NCBI GenBank assembly: GCA_963971535.1
Contig: OZ020589.1
Location: forward strand, 93,065,182-93,129,181
Length of the DNA: 64,000 nt
DNA from: Notolepis coatsorum
Taxonomy: Eukaryota > Chordata > Actinopteri > Aulopiformes > Paralepididae
Direction: 5' to 3'
The notes beneath the pieces are model-generated. The model saw only the letters and a program-made list of their open reading frames with translations, ran no database searches and was not told where the DNA came from. Below, in pieces: positions 11,924 through 23,015 of the stretch. Position 1 is the stretch's first letter, and every line of letters starts with the position of its first letter. A program made the translations under genes and the position numbers.

Positions 11924-14900
11924 GTTCTTGAGGGATCCACCAGAGAGATACGAGTCTGACTACCTCGAGATGTACACGTCAATCACTAATGTGGAAATGG
12001 AGATTTTGGGGTAAGTAGTGTCACAATCAAACATGCTGTAATTAAGATTAATTTATTTTAGTTTTTATGTCATATAGTTTACAAGAAGTCTAACAAAGGC
12101 AACTTTAATATTATAGGAGTGCCTTCAGGAATGTTTGGTCCCTGGATAACTGGAGAGTGTGTTATCCCCCCCAGTGGCGGCAAAAAGACTTCGACAACTG
12201 TGGGCTGGTGGTTTGCTGTGTAAGAAAGTTGTTCAGTGACATATTTGCAAGTCATGGCTTTTAACACTGATTATTAGAAGAGTAATAAACACAATATAAA
12301 TGGGAAAATGTTTAAGTCTATATCTTGTATGAGGTGGGCATAAGCACAGTGATGTAATATAGATATTCTTCATTGTAATGTTATTTAAATGTAATGTAGG
12401 TGTGACATATTGTTGGTATTTTGTCACTTCTTTTTATACTCCAAATACTTTCTTGCAGGCAGCAGAGATGGAGGCAAATGGACAAATTATGGCAAATATC
12501 TATCTTGGTCAAGAGTTGTGGATTGCCATTCGTATGTACCATGCTGCTTGTCTCGCAAGTCAAGATCAGGTAATCATTTAATATTTCAACAGATTATATT
12601 AACTATAAATTAAAGGCCCAAATAATTATATATTTTAGAACTCAAGGACTGCAGAACAGGTACAAAATAGAGTCATTGCAGGATTTTGTGTAGTTAATAC
12701 GGAGACACACTATATTATGAGGAGACAGAGCACCCTGGAGAAATCTTGAATGGAGACATTTGCATCACTGAAGCTACTTGCTACAAAACATATTAATTGA
12801 AAATTATTAAATGTGATATTATTTTATGTCCAGTAGATTATAATCTAGTTTTCTAGTTTTTAATTTTTTATTGATCTTTTCCCCCCTCCTTTTTCCTCCG
12901 ATTTTCTCCCATCCCAATGTTAGTTGTTATGCCAATTCCCAATCCCCTTCCTGGTCGCTGCGCACTTACCCCCCACAGTCGGTCTGGGAGGCTATCACAT
13001 GCTTCCTCCGACACACGCCTAGCCAATCAACCGCTTCTTTTCACCTGGCATCGCGGACTCTCACTGAGAGGGTGTAACGTGTGGAAGGATCACACTACCC
13101 CCATTAGATCCTATCCGCGCTGAGCAGGCGCCCCGACCGAACTGTAGGAGTCGCTGTTTACAACGACCCGGGCCCACCCCGCCAGCTTTCCCACCCTCTA
13201 ATACTGCCAATTGTATTAGTGTGAACGGCCAGCCAAGCTGGTGACAACGCCGGGAGCTGGATTCGAACAGGCGAATCCAGCGTCTCCGGCGTTGGTGACG
13301 AACGCAATCTCCGCTACGCCACCTGACCGCCCGCTAGTTTTCTAGTTTTAAATATATTTTAAATTAATCACAATATTTGCAGTGAGTGGTTGCCATGGTA
13401 AACATCTGTAGAAGGGGTCAGGTCTTGTTCGTTTCCGTTATCAAGACAGCGGTGGAGTGAGCAGACTTCTCTTTTGGTTCTTATATAAATACGGTATGAA
13501 ATACTTGCCAGTATAATTAATAATTTAGGACCTGCTCCGAGGTCATCAATTGGCACACATGCGATGCATGCATGCAATTCGTATCTGCGATTAACCCATC
13601 CCGTCGTCCTTCCCCCCCAAGGGCAGCCGGGAGCAGACAGGCACAACGTGAGCCGCGCCAGGGGACCAATCCAAGTGCTCCTGTCCGTCTTCGTCAAGGA
13701 CGCCACAGCGTTAGCGATCTTGTTGTTGTGCATGTTTTTCCATTGGGTTTATCTTATCGGGGGGGAAACCCTTGCGAGCACGGGGAGAACATGCAAACTC
13801 CACACAGAAAGGCCTGGGAGATACCCCACCTGGGTAACTGGCACCATGGAAACCTGGTCCCCAAGCGGGATTCGAACCCTGGACCTTCTTGCTGTGAGGC
13901 GACAGTGTTAACCACTACACCACCGTGCCGCCTAGTTCAAGTTCAAGTTCTTTAATAGTTGTCATACAGAAGTACAGAATACTTTCATACAAAATGCTTC
14001 TTTCTGTTACGCTCCAGAGACTGTGCTAGACAAGATAGTATCAAATAACATAATAACATAATATAGCATGAATTTAGAAGAAGAAAATGAGGTCACAGTG
14101 TTCGGTATAGACATATGTACAATGTTCTGAGTTACCATATAATATACAATACACAATACTATGCAGTGTACTAATGTACAGTACTATCTAGTGCAAAGCA
14201 GAAATGGGATGAGGTACAATTTTAGGTACAATTTACAGTAAGGTGTACGAGTTGTAGTGCAATCCTTCATCCATAAATATAAAGTGTGGGGAGTGGGTGC
14301 TACAGTGTGTTTGTTTAAAGTGGGTGTGTGCTATAAAGTGTGTGGAGTGGGTGCTACAGTGTGTTTGTTTAAAGTGAGTGTGTGCGTGTGGATGTGTGTG
14401 CTATGTGCGTTTGGTGGTTGTTGTTGTGTAGTGTTCATTCATTGTTCGTTTAGCAGCCTGATGGCCTGGGGATAGAAGCTACTTCTGAGTCTTTCTGTGC
14501 TCGCCTTGAGACTCCGGTATCGCTTGCCTGACCGCAGCAGTTCAAAGAGGCAGTTGTTCGGGTGACTGGAGTCTTTAATGATTCTCTTAGCCTTGCCCTT
14601 GCAACGCTTGTAGTAAATGTTCTGGAGGGTGGGGAGCCCCCCTCCAATTGTGCGTTCGGCTGAACGTGTCACTCTTTGTAGTCTGCTTCGGTCTTTTGCA
14701 GTGCTATTCCCAAACCAGGAGGTGATGTTGCCGGTCAAGATGCTCTCTATTGTACATGAGTAGAAGTTCTTAAGGATCTAGTGAGTCGATGCAAGGCTAT
14801 TAGCTGAGCTTACTTACAGAGTCCCATGGTCTGCGTTCTGTTTGTATCACTCTGGGTTTCTGGTATTGGCAGAAAGGTTGCTTTAATTTAGAGTAAAAGG

Positions 14901-15527
14901 AACTCACAGCCAGCTCTGCATATTTAGTCAGGCTCTTTATTTTGTCAATCATCTCTTTTGAAAGCAAGGTTATGGAGCCTACCTACACTATAATACACCT
15001 AACAAATTCTTTGTCTTGTTTGTTTTAGGAAGTTGAACCTGACGTAAAGGAAGATGGGCAACTACAAAACGGGTAAGAAACAGATCAGTTTCACAGCGAC
15101 ACTTTCAGTTGTACCTGTAATACAAATACAAGTTGGCTGAAGTAAAAATGTTTGCCCAAACTAATAATAAAAGCTATTGATAATTGTTTTCACAACATGT
15201 CTTTTATTTGACACAAAATTAGGAAGTATCAATAAGAGTATTGACAAGTATTGGTATCGATAAGCAGTATAGATAGTGGTATTGGTATAGATAAAATACA
15301 CCAGATTTTTTACATTTTAAAAATACACCAGATTTTTCCGATGGGATGATAAAGACAATTTATGTTATCACTAATTATTAATTTTTTCTTTTATTGTGTA
15401 TATAGGCCAAAAAACATGATCCAGTGTCACACGTGCAAAAAAGACAACCATACAGAATGTGCTGGTGTGAAAGAATTGTTCAGTTGTGGGTGTGACCAGT
15501 TGACAATTCGTCCAGTACATACCGTAG
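11924..15527 (+). CDS. multi-exon gene: Ulp1/C48-like protease region plus half PHD finger (partial)
   Basis: Five exons join in phase: 11924-12010, 12117-12219, 12459-12569, 15029-15072 and 15406-15527. All have GT donors and AG acceptors. Exon 1 gives ERYESDYLEMYTSITN. Exon 2 gives NWRVCYPPQWRQKDFDNCGL followed by VVCC, matching the Gln...DCG-[LV]-x-x-C active-site block of Ulp1/SENP cysteine peptidases, with Asn-Cys-Gly here. Exon 3 continues AAEMEANGQ. Exon 5 has MIQCHTCKKDNHTECAGV then FSCGCD, the second half of a PHD-type finger (C-x2-C, H-x2-C, C-x-C). The catalytic His/Asp region and any earlier exons were not found. It may be a host gene or a transposon-derived gene; Ulp1 plus PHD domains also occur in KDZ-type transposases. 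If exon 5 joins an acceptor at 16086, a stop follows at once. Confidence 0.55.
12850..13335 (-). mobile_element. tRNA-derived SINE
   Basis: On the minus strand the head carries an A-box-like TGGCGTAGCGG and a B box GTTCGAATCC at about 40-50 bp spacing. A GC-rich body follows, ending in a pyrimidine-rich tail near 12850-12900 on the plus strand. It lies in an intron of the Ulp1/PHD gene. The unrelated-looking flank TAGTTTTCTAGTTTT occurs on both sides, a candidate target duplication. Confidence 0.7.
13595..13935 (-). mobile_element. tRNA-headed SINE, V-SINE-like
   Basis: The minus strand begins GGCGGCACGGTGGTGTAGTG and includes GGTTCGAATCCCGC, then GTGTGGAGTTTGCATGTTCT. This head and body are common in fish V-SINE-type repeats. 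Its short frames are not genes. Part of the 3' region recurs in degraded form at about 19090-19210. Confidence 0.75.
13936..14760 (-). pseudogene. non-LTR retrotransposon 3' end with ORF2 C-terminus
   Basis: Minus-strand frame 14738-14439 encodes GNITSWFGNSTAKDRSRLQR, then GLPTLQNIYYKRCKGKAKRI and SFYPQAIRLLN. This is the C-terminal block of a common fish LINE ORF2. The 3' UTR follows to 13936, with TTCAAGTTCAAGTTCTTTAA on the plus strand at its end. It is truncated at the 5' end with no reverse-transcriptase core here. The endonuclease piece at 18140-18357 may be from the same family. Confidence 0.75.
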
Positions 15528-16086
15528 GTGAGTTTAGGTCTGACCGATTAGCTCTATATATGCTATATATGCTACTATAGTGCTATTGAAAGTACGCTTT
15601 TCAATAACTCCCCAACCTTCAAATACTTTGTTTCTGCCCTCTTCTGAAATAAGCGTTAGTGGAGCAGGGATGGCCAAATAAAATTACCTCTGATTTGTCA
15701 TTGTTCAATTGGAAAATGTGCTGTACAACATTTGATGCCAGGATCAGACTACATTAATTCAGCCAGACCTTTACACAATTTGAACAACGACAAATGGGTG
15801 TCTTTACCCCTTGTAGTGTGACATAATCAAAGAACAGCAATGTGGTTTCTGGCGAAGACAAAAATATTGTGTACTAGTCTGATCCTGGCATAAGACAGAT
15901 GCTTTCTAGATTGAAAAAGATAGACACAAGGCTGCACAAAGTCAGATGGTCACACTATTTACCATATTGGGGGCCTTGTCTAAAGATGTCACAATGGATT
16001 GGGATCGTTTCACCCTCTTCTGTTGACTGTGTGAGTCTACTTACTAACAGTGATAATTTTTCAACATATCCTTGACTTTTTTACAG

Positions 16087-17008
16087 ACTGAGAAATGCTG
16101 TCAGAGAAAACAGCGTGGTAAGTCTACTGACTGCAGACGAAATAAGGGTATTGTAGATCCAATTAAATATTTCTTCATGTCTGCCATGATTAGAATACTG
16201 TTTTGGACTGCTATTGTACATTTGTAAATGTAGGTATGTTTATTTGAAATAGTCTTTTATGTTCTCATGCAGGGAATTGATAGAGACCTGAAAAATGGAA
16301 CCCTCATTTCTCAAAGAATGTTCCTACAGCAGTCAGGGTTGGCATCGCGTACTGCTTTTTAAGAAGAAAGCTGAATACTCCATTTTTGGTTCTGATGCTG
16401 TAAGGATACCTTTATGGATAAAAAACTAATTGACGATAACATTGATTGATTGATTGAAAACTGTATTAACAGATTGCAGAATGGGTACAATATAGTACAG
16501 CTCAATACTAACAACTGCTAAGAGGATGAAGACCAGAAAAATACTCGTCTTTTCGAACAAGGGAAGGCGGGGATGCTTTGCTGAATTATTTGATGCTTTA
16601 TACATTAAAACCTTTTTCAGAACTGACAACACTACTTTAGAATAAAGCTAATTTGGGTATAAAACAACAAACATTCCGTGGGTCCATGAAATCAAGTCTC
16701 CCATTCATTGTGGGATCAATGGAGGAACTTAGGACTTTATACCAGATGACATCACAAGTTTAGTAGTTCATGTGCAGAAAAATGTATTGAACTTCCCTAA
16801 GCCATGGAAATAACATAATTGTATTCTTAATTTGGGTGTTGTTGCCCTTTAAGTACACCTTGTATCATGATAAATGCTTTGCATCTGACTCTTGTCCTTT
16901 TTTTTATCTATCTAGACTGAAGAATTGGCAGACACTATCATTAAAGCTCTCCCAAGCATAAGGAAAAATATGGAGATAGACTACATGTTCAATGTACTAA
17001 TGTACTAA
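16087..17008 (+). other. candidate further exons near the Ulp1/PHD gene
   Basis: Three stretches follow good acceptors. About 16087 (TTTTTTACAG) reads LRNAVRENSV to a GTAAGT donor. About 16273 (CTCATGCAG) reads IDRDLKNGTLISQRMFLQQS. At 16916 (TCTATCTAG) TEELADTIIKALPSIRKN runs to a stop at 17006. They have coding character, but the phases do not join cleanly to the upstream exons. They could be the end of the same gene, another gene or a decayed one. Confidence 0.35.
16437..16515 (-). mobile_element. LINE tail, reversed (ATTG repeat)
   Basis: (ATTG)n followed by AACAGATTGCAGAATGGGTA and AGCTCAATAC, the reverse complement of the CAAT-tail LINE 3' end. Confidence 0.65.
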
Positions 17009-17620
17009 GGTTAGAATACATTTCAAATTATATTTTTGTGTCTGTTAAACAAGGTATGTGTATTGTTTGAATTCCAGATATTGAATTTGTGTTTTGCTAT
17101 TTGTTCCAAATTAATGGAATATTTATAATCTTATAAAAAATATGGATTATAGGAAATACACTGGTTAACAAATTAGCTGTTATACATCTAATTTGTCTAC
17201 CGGTATATGCATTAATTCTGATCAATGTTAACAATTATAATTAAAAAGCTATAGGTTAATATACCTTATTATTTGGTAACAAAAACACCTACTAATTACT
17301 TGTAGGCACACATGGAATTGTGGAATTTATTATGTGCTCTCCTTGGAACCAAAATCAGTTGCCACATTTTTTCTGTGATTTAGCAAGCAGCATTATGTTA
17401 CTGGAATGTGCAGAGATTTGATACCGATCCCAAATAAATTGTTTGTATAATAATAGTTTGTTTGCCCATCATTTATGAATTGTTATGATATTATTTTGTA
17501 TTACTAATGTCTGTCCCTCCTTCCCTTAGGCATGTCTTTATATATTGAATAAATATGAAGGCATGAACCGATACCAAGGAGAAGAACTCATCGGAACACC
17601 AGTAGCGGCTAGAAAATACA
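17009..17620. other. non-coding AT-rich interval
   Basis: No frame, RNA gene or repeat recognised. Strongly AT-rich. Confidence 0.4.
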
Positions 17621-17624
17621 AAAA

Positions 17625-17775
17625 GATGATAGATAGATGGATAGATGGATAGATGGATAGATGGATAGATGGATAGATGGATAGATGGATAGATGGATAG
17701 ATGGATAGATGGATAGATGGATAGATGGATAGATGGATAGATGGATAGATGGATAGATGGATAGATGGATAGATG

Positions 17776-17816
<41 letters not shown>
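17625..17816. repeat. (GATGGATA)n / (GATA)n microsatellite
   Basis: About 19 copies of the 8-bp unit ATAGATGG pass into plain (GATA)n at the right end. Tyr-Pro-Ser-Ile-His-Leu repeats in translated frames are produced by the repeat. Confidence 0.95.
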
Positions 17817-17849
17817 CTGCTACATGGTAGATGTAGATGTGGTCGCAAT

Positions 17850-18690
17850 AGGGGGGGGGGTGATTGTTCAGTTCAGTGATGGTTCTTGGGAAGAAGCTGT
17901 TCTGCATCCTCGAGGTGCGGGCATTGAAGGCCCTGTAGGCCTATCGCCTCCCAGATGGCAACAGGGAGAAGAGGTGGTGAGAGGGGTCAAGTCAAAGTAA
18001 AAAAAGTCAAGTCAAAGATTTTTATTGCCATGTATGGACGAATCCACATTGGAATACGGGTACATGAGCAAACACTGTGTAAACAGTACAGGAAAAATAT
18101 GTAAAAACACAGACAGTATAAAAAGGACAAATGCTAAAAATACACTGAGGGTGTATATAAACAGCAATAAGAAAGATGGCTGGGAATTCTTTAGGGAGAT
18201 AAAAGGGGCGACATTTAATGACTAGGCATTCAAGATTAATATTGCAGGTCTTGTTCATGACCGTAGTATCGGTACACCACTTTTCATTCACAAGAAGACA
18301 GATCCCTCCTCCTTTGGTTTTGCCGGTACATTCCTTCAGTCGGTCTGAGCGAAACACAGCGAATCCCGGCGGCAGGACTGCATGTTCGCCAGGTAGATGG
18401 AAGGCAGTGGAGGCTTGAAAGGGCGCTCGCGGAGTTTGACAAGCACCCCGCCTCGCCTGCCCCGGTGTCTGCGTCTTTGACGGCTCCCGTCACCTGCAGA
18501 GGGACATGCAGCGAAGTCCTTGCATCTGAGCTCGGGATTAACGTGGGAAACTTCCCGAACATCGTCGCGGATCTGGAGAAGTATTTCTCTGTTGTATCGA
18601 ACAGTAGTAGATGTCCCGGACACATACACATTTAGAACGATTTCGTGCGTTTCATCCTTCAGGATGCTGCTAGCTCTGCGGAGGCAGCAT
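17850..18690 (-). pseudogene. LINE remnant with APE-type endonuclease piece
   Basis: The minus-strand frame ending near 18140 reads MFRSDRLKECTGKTKGGGIC, then VNEKWCTDTT, LECLVIKCRPFYLPKEF and VYIHPQ. These match the central APE endonuclease segment of fish LINE ORF2 (the GGG-[IV]-C, W-C and IKCRPFY-P pattern). Sequence from 18000 to 18130 and from 17850 to 17990 resembles LINE 3' UTR, so the copy looks internally deleted. The N-terminal side continues to about 18690 out of frame. Confidence 0.65.
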
Positions 18691-18965
18691 GTTCTTAATA
18701 TGTCATCCAGTGTGGGCAGGGGGAGACCGAGGATTTTTTGGGAGGTGTTTATGATGTTTCATGTTAAATTAAAGTTTTTTACTATTAAGTTGTCACCTGT
18801 CATTCCTTAAATACAAGTTGTTTACTATTAAGTTGTCACATGGCATTCCTTAAAACAGCAAACATTTTCCTGAAGGAATTGTATGGGCTAGCAAGCTGGA
18901 AGTCATGAGATTACTTGAATGTAATTCAAGCATATATACCTTTAGGAGTTGAACATGAAGTAGTA

Positions 18966-21500
18966 TTTTAACTTTGGGTGGAATAAAGTTTTAGAAACAT
19001 TTGGGATGAATACACCTTTAAAGCTATTTGTGGGAATACACATACACAAATAAAAACGAAAGAATAGAAAAACATGCAGAACTGATCTCTAATGCTGTCA
19101 CGTCCCTGATGAAGATGAACAGGAGCACTTGGATTGGCAAGGTATTGTATTGGAGCGGACCCACGACAGGATGAAGGATGACAGGATGGGTCAAGCGCAG
19201 ATGACATTTCAATGGCAACCCCCCCAAAGGAATGCGTGTGTGCTGCCCATCTCACATGTGTTACAAATAAAGACTTCATAGTCTCATTTCATTCATTTAT
19301 TCATTCAAACTATTTGGGGTTATAAGCTTTAAAAGGATTTGGGGAAGACACCATAACACAATTGGGTATTCAAACCTTTAAAACCATTTGGGTGGAATAC
19401 ACCTTTAAAATGATTCGGGAAGACACATTTGGGTATTAGAACCTTTAAAACCATTTGGGTGGAATACACCTTTAAAATTATTCGTGGAAGACGCATTTGG
19501 GTATTAGAACCTTTAAAACCATTTGGGTGGAATACACCTTTAAAATTATTCGTAGAAGACACATTTAGGTATTTGAACCTTTAAAACCATTTGGGTGGAA
19601 TACACCTTTAAAATTATTCGGGGAAGACATTTGGGTATTAGAACCTTTAAGACCATTTGGGTGGAATACACCTTTAAAATGATTTGTGGAAGACACATTT
19701 TGGTATTAGAACCTTTAAAACCATTTGGGTGGAATACACCTTTAAAATGATTCAGGGAAGACACATTTGGGTATTAGAACCTTTAAGACAATTTGGGTGG
19801 AATACACCTTTAAAATTATTCGGGGAAGACACATTTGGGTATTAGAACCTTTAAAACCATTTGGGTGGAATACACCTTTAAAATCATTCGGGGAAGACAC
19901 ATTTGGGTTATAACCTTTAACACGATTTGGGTGGAATACACCTTTAACTGTCCTGCAGCCATTTTATCACTGTCCTGCAGCCATTTTACCACTATCCTGC
20001 AGGCTGCAGCCATTTTACCACTGTACACTGTCCTGCTACTGTTGCATCACTGTCCTGCACTGTCCTGCTAACCATTTGGGTGGAATACACCTTTAACTGT
20101 CCTGCTACATCACTGTGATGCACTGTCCTGCTACATCACTGTGATGCACTGTCCTGCTACATCACTGTGATTTTGGTATTAGAACCTTTAAAACCATTTG
20201 GGTGGAATACACCTTTAAAATTATTCGTGGAAGACACATTTGGGTATTAGAACCTTTAAAACCATTTGGGTGGAATACACCTTTAAAATTATTCAGGGAA
20301 GACACATTTGGGTATTAGAACCTTTAAAACCATTTGGGTGGAATACACCTTTAAAATGATTCGGGGAAGACACATTTGGGTATTAGAACCTTTAAGACTA
20401 TTTGGGTGGAATACACCTTTAAAATTATTCGGGGAAGACATTTGGGTATTAGAACCTTTAAGACCATTTGGGTGGAATACACCTTTAAAATGATTTGTGG
20501 AAGACACATTTTGGTATTAGAACCTTTAAGACCATTTGGGTGGAATACACCTTTAAAATGATTCGGGGAAGACACATTTGGGTATTAGAACCTTTAAGAC
20601 CATTTGGGTGGAATACACCTTTAAAATGATTCGGAGAAGACACATTTGGGTATTAGAACCTTTAAAACCATTTGGGTGGAATACACCTTTAAAATGATTC
20701 GGGGGAGACACATTTTGGTATTAAAACCTTTAAGACCATTTGGGTGGAATACACCTTTAAAATGATTCGGGGAAGACACATTTGGGTATTAGAACCTTTA
20801 AAACCATTTGGGTGGAATACACCTTTAACTGTCCTGCTACTGTTGCATCACTGTGATGTACTGTCCTGCTAACCATTTGGGTGGAATACACCTTTAACTG
20901 TCCTGCGACTGTACACCTACTGTACTGCTACTGTACACCTACTGTACTGCTACTGTACACCTACTGCACTGCTACTGTACTGCTACTGTACACACCTCCT
21001 GCACATTGTGATGGGGCTGTCCTGCTAACCATTTGGGTGGAATACACCTTTTTAACTGTCCTGCTACTGTTGCATCACTGTGATCCACTGTACTGCTACT
21101 GTATTATAACCTTTAAAACAATTTGGGTGGAATACACCTTTAAAATCATTCGATTTGGGTTATAACCTTTAACACTATTTGGGTGGAATACACCTTTAAC
21201 TGTCCTGCAGCCATTTTACCACTGTCCACTGTACTGTACAGTCCTGCTACATCACTGTCCTGCTAACCATTTGGGTGGAATACACCTTTAACTGTCCTGC
21301 TACTGTTGCATCACTGTGATCCACTGTACTGCTACTGTATTATAACCTTTAAAACAATTTGGGTGGAATACACCTTTAAAATCATTCGATTTGGGTTATA
21401 ACCTTTAACACTATTTGGGTGGAATACACCTTTAACTGTCCTGCAGCCATTTTACCACTGTCCACTGTACTGTACTGTACAGTCCTGCTACATCACTGTC
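18966..21500 (+). repeat. satellite with ~67-bp unit, mixed with a second 16-bp-type repeat
   Basis: The main unit has the core CCATTTGGGTGGAATACACC, then TTTAAAAT, GATTCGGGGAAGACACATTT and GGGTATTAGAACC, with about 67-68 bp period. More than 20 copies lie between 19310 and 20830, and divergent first copies begin at 18966. A retroposon fragment interrupts at about 19035-19300. From 19940 onward the unit alternates with CTGTCCTGCTACATCA-type repeats and with GCAGCCATTTTACCACTGT. The short frames across it are shadows of the repeat. Confidence 0.95.
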
Positions 21501-21510
21501 CTGCTAACCA

Positions 21511-23015
21511 CTTGAACGTGCTGTATCCAACCAACTTACTGCTTATCTCTTACAGAATGACCTCCTAGACCCTAATCAGTCACGCTTCAGGACTGGTCAC
21601 TCCACAGAGACAGCCCTCATTGCGGTCACGGAGGCACTTCACTTAGCAAAAGCGAAAGGCCTCTCCTCTGTCCTGATTCTCCTAGATCTATATGCAGCCT
21701 TCGACACAGTCAACCACCAGATCCTCCTTGCGGCCCTCGCAGGAATGGGAGTGGCTGGCTCTGCGCTGACATGGTTGTCATCATACCTCAATGACCGCTC
21801 CTACCAAGTGTCATGGAGAGGGACCCTGTTGGCCACCCGCCCCCTGCGGACGGGTGTCCCCCAGGGCTCGGTTTTAGGACCCCTTCTCTTCTCCCTCTAC
21901 ACTAAATCACTGGGTAACATTATCACGTCTCATGGCTTCTCCTACCACTGTTATGCCGACGATACTCAACTCTTCCTCTCCTTCCCTCCCTCAGATATCC
22001 ACGTCTCTGAGCGGATCTCGGCCTGTCTGTCCGACATCTCTGCCTGGATGACGACCAACCACCTCAAACTGAACCTAAGCAAAACAGAATTGCTCCACCT
22101 GCCGGCCAAATCCTCCCCCCTGACCGACCTTTCCATCACAGTCGAGAATGCAGCTGTGACCGCGTCCCCGACCGCCAAGAACCTTGGTGTTGTCCTCGAC
22201 GACCAGTTGAACTTCTCTGCTCACATCGCAGCGACAACCAGAACCTGCCGATTCCACCTGAGCAACGTCAGAAGGATCCGCCCCTTCCTGACAAAAGAAG
22301 CCACCCAACTCCTCGTCCAATCAACAGTCATCTCCCGCCTCGACTACTGCAACGCACTGCTCGCTGGCCTCCCGGCCAATGCCACTAAGCCTCTTCAACT
22401 CATTCAGAACGCAGCGGCCCGCCTGATCTCAAACCAACCGAAGTCGGCCCATGTTACCCCACTTCTTAGGGACCTGCACTGGCTCCCCATTGCTGCACGA
22501 ATCCGCTTCAAGGCCCTCGACCTAGCATACCGTGCGGCAAAGGGAACTGCTCCCGCCTACCTCCGGTCAATGGTCTCTAACTACACACCCTCAAGACCCC
22601 TACGCTCTGCATCTTCTGGCCGCCTCAGACCTACTCCTATCCAAGCTCCGGGAGGGTCATCAAAGAGAAGTCGCCTATTCTCAATCCTTGCCCCACAATG
22701 GTGGAATGAACTACCCACCCCAGTTAGGACAGCCGAAACACTAAATCTTTCGCCGTCGACTAAAGACGCACTTCTTCAACCATTATCTGAATTAAAAAAA
22801 AGAAAAGAAAAAAAAAATTATCTAACCCTAACTAACCATACTGTCATGCACTTGTCCTAATAAACTAACCTACACTGTAGCACTCAACACTTTGATGAAC
22901 ATTGTTACTCAGCTGATAGAGTTGTGCCCTTCCTGATGGCTTGTCGTACAGAACTTGTAAGTCGCTTTGGATAAAAGCGTCAGCTAAATGACTAAATGTA
23001 AATGTAAATGTAAAT
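21511..23015 (+). mobile_element. L2 LINE, 5'-truncated, inserted in the satellite
   Basis: A 1505-bp insertion with an 8-bp duplication GCTAACCA at 21503-21510 and 23016-23023. Its 3' end has GGATAAAAGCGTCAGC and AAATGTAAATG repeats. The satellite resumes mid-unit on the right, so the target is clear. It carries most of the ORF2 reverse transcriptase. Confidence 0.9.
21555..22860 (+). CDS. L2 ORF2 reverse transcriptase, truncated at the 5' end
   Basis: Frame open from before 21745 (upstream codons read NDLLDPNQSRFRTGHSTETA and LDLYAAFDTVNH). Reverse-transcriptase blocks in order are FRTGHST, LDLYAAFDTVNH, GVPQGSVLGPLLFSLY, the catalytic YADD in CYADDTQLFLS, HLKLNLSKTE and LGVVLDDQLNF. The C-terminal L2 signature LDYCNALLAGLP and HWLPIAARIRF follows. 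LDLYAAFD replaces the more usual LDLSAAFD. The N-terminal endonuclease is missing, so it cannot mobilise itself. The end near LSELKKRKEKK runs into an A-rich stretch. It is better preserved than the copy at 10641. Confidence 0.9.

Noticed and set aside
12850..13935. Functional tRNA genes suggested by A/B-box sequences
   Set aside because: The heads are followed by SINE bodies and tails, and no full cloverleaf was found.
17491..17907. 138-codon and 79-codon minus-strand frames
   Set aside because: Mostly isoleucine/histidine/serine repeats from the GATA microsatellite.
19309..20575. Several 60-80 codon frames with GVFHPNGFKG repeats
   Set aside because: Read-through of the 67-bp satellite on either strand; no codon bias or start context.
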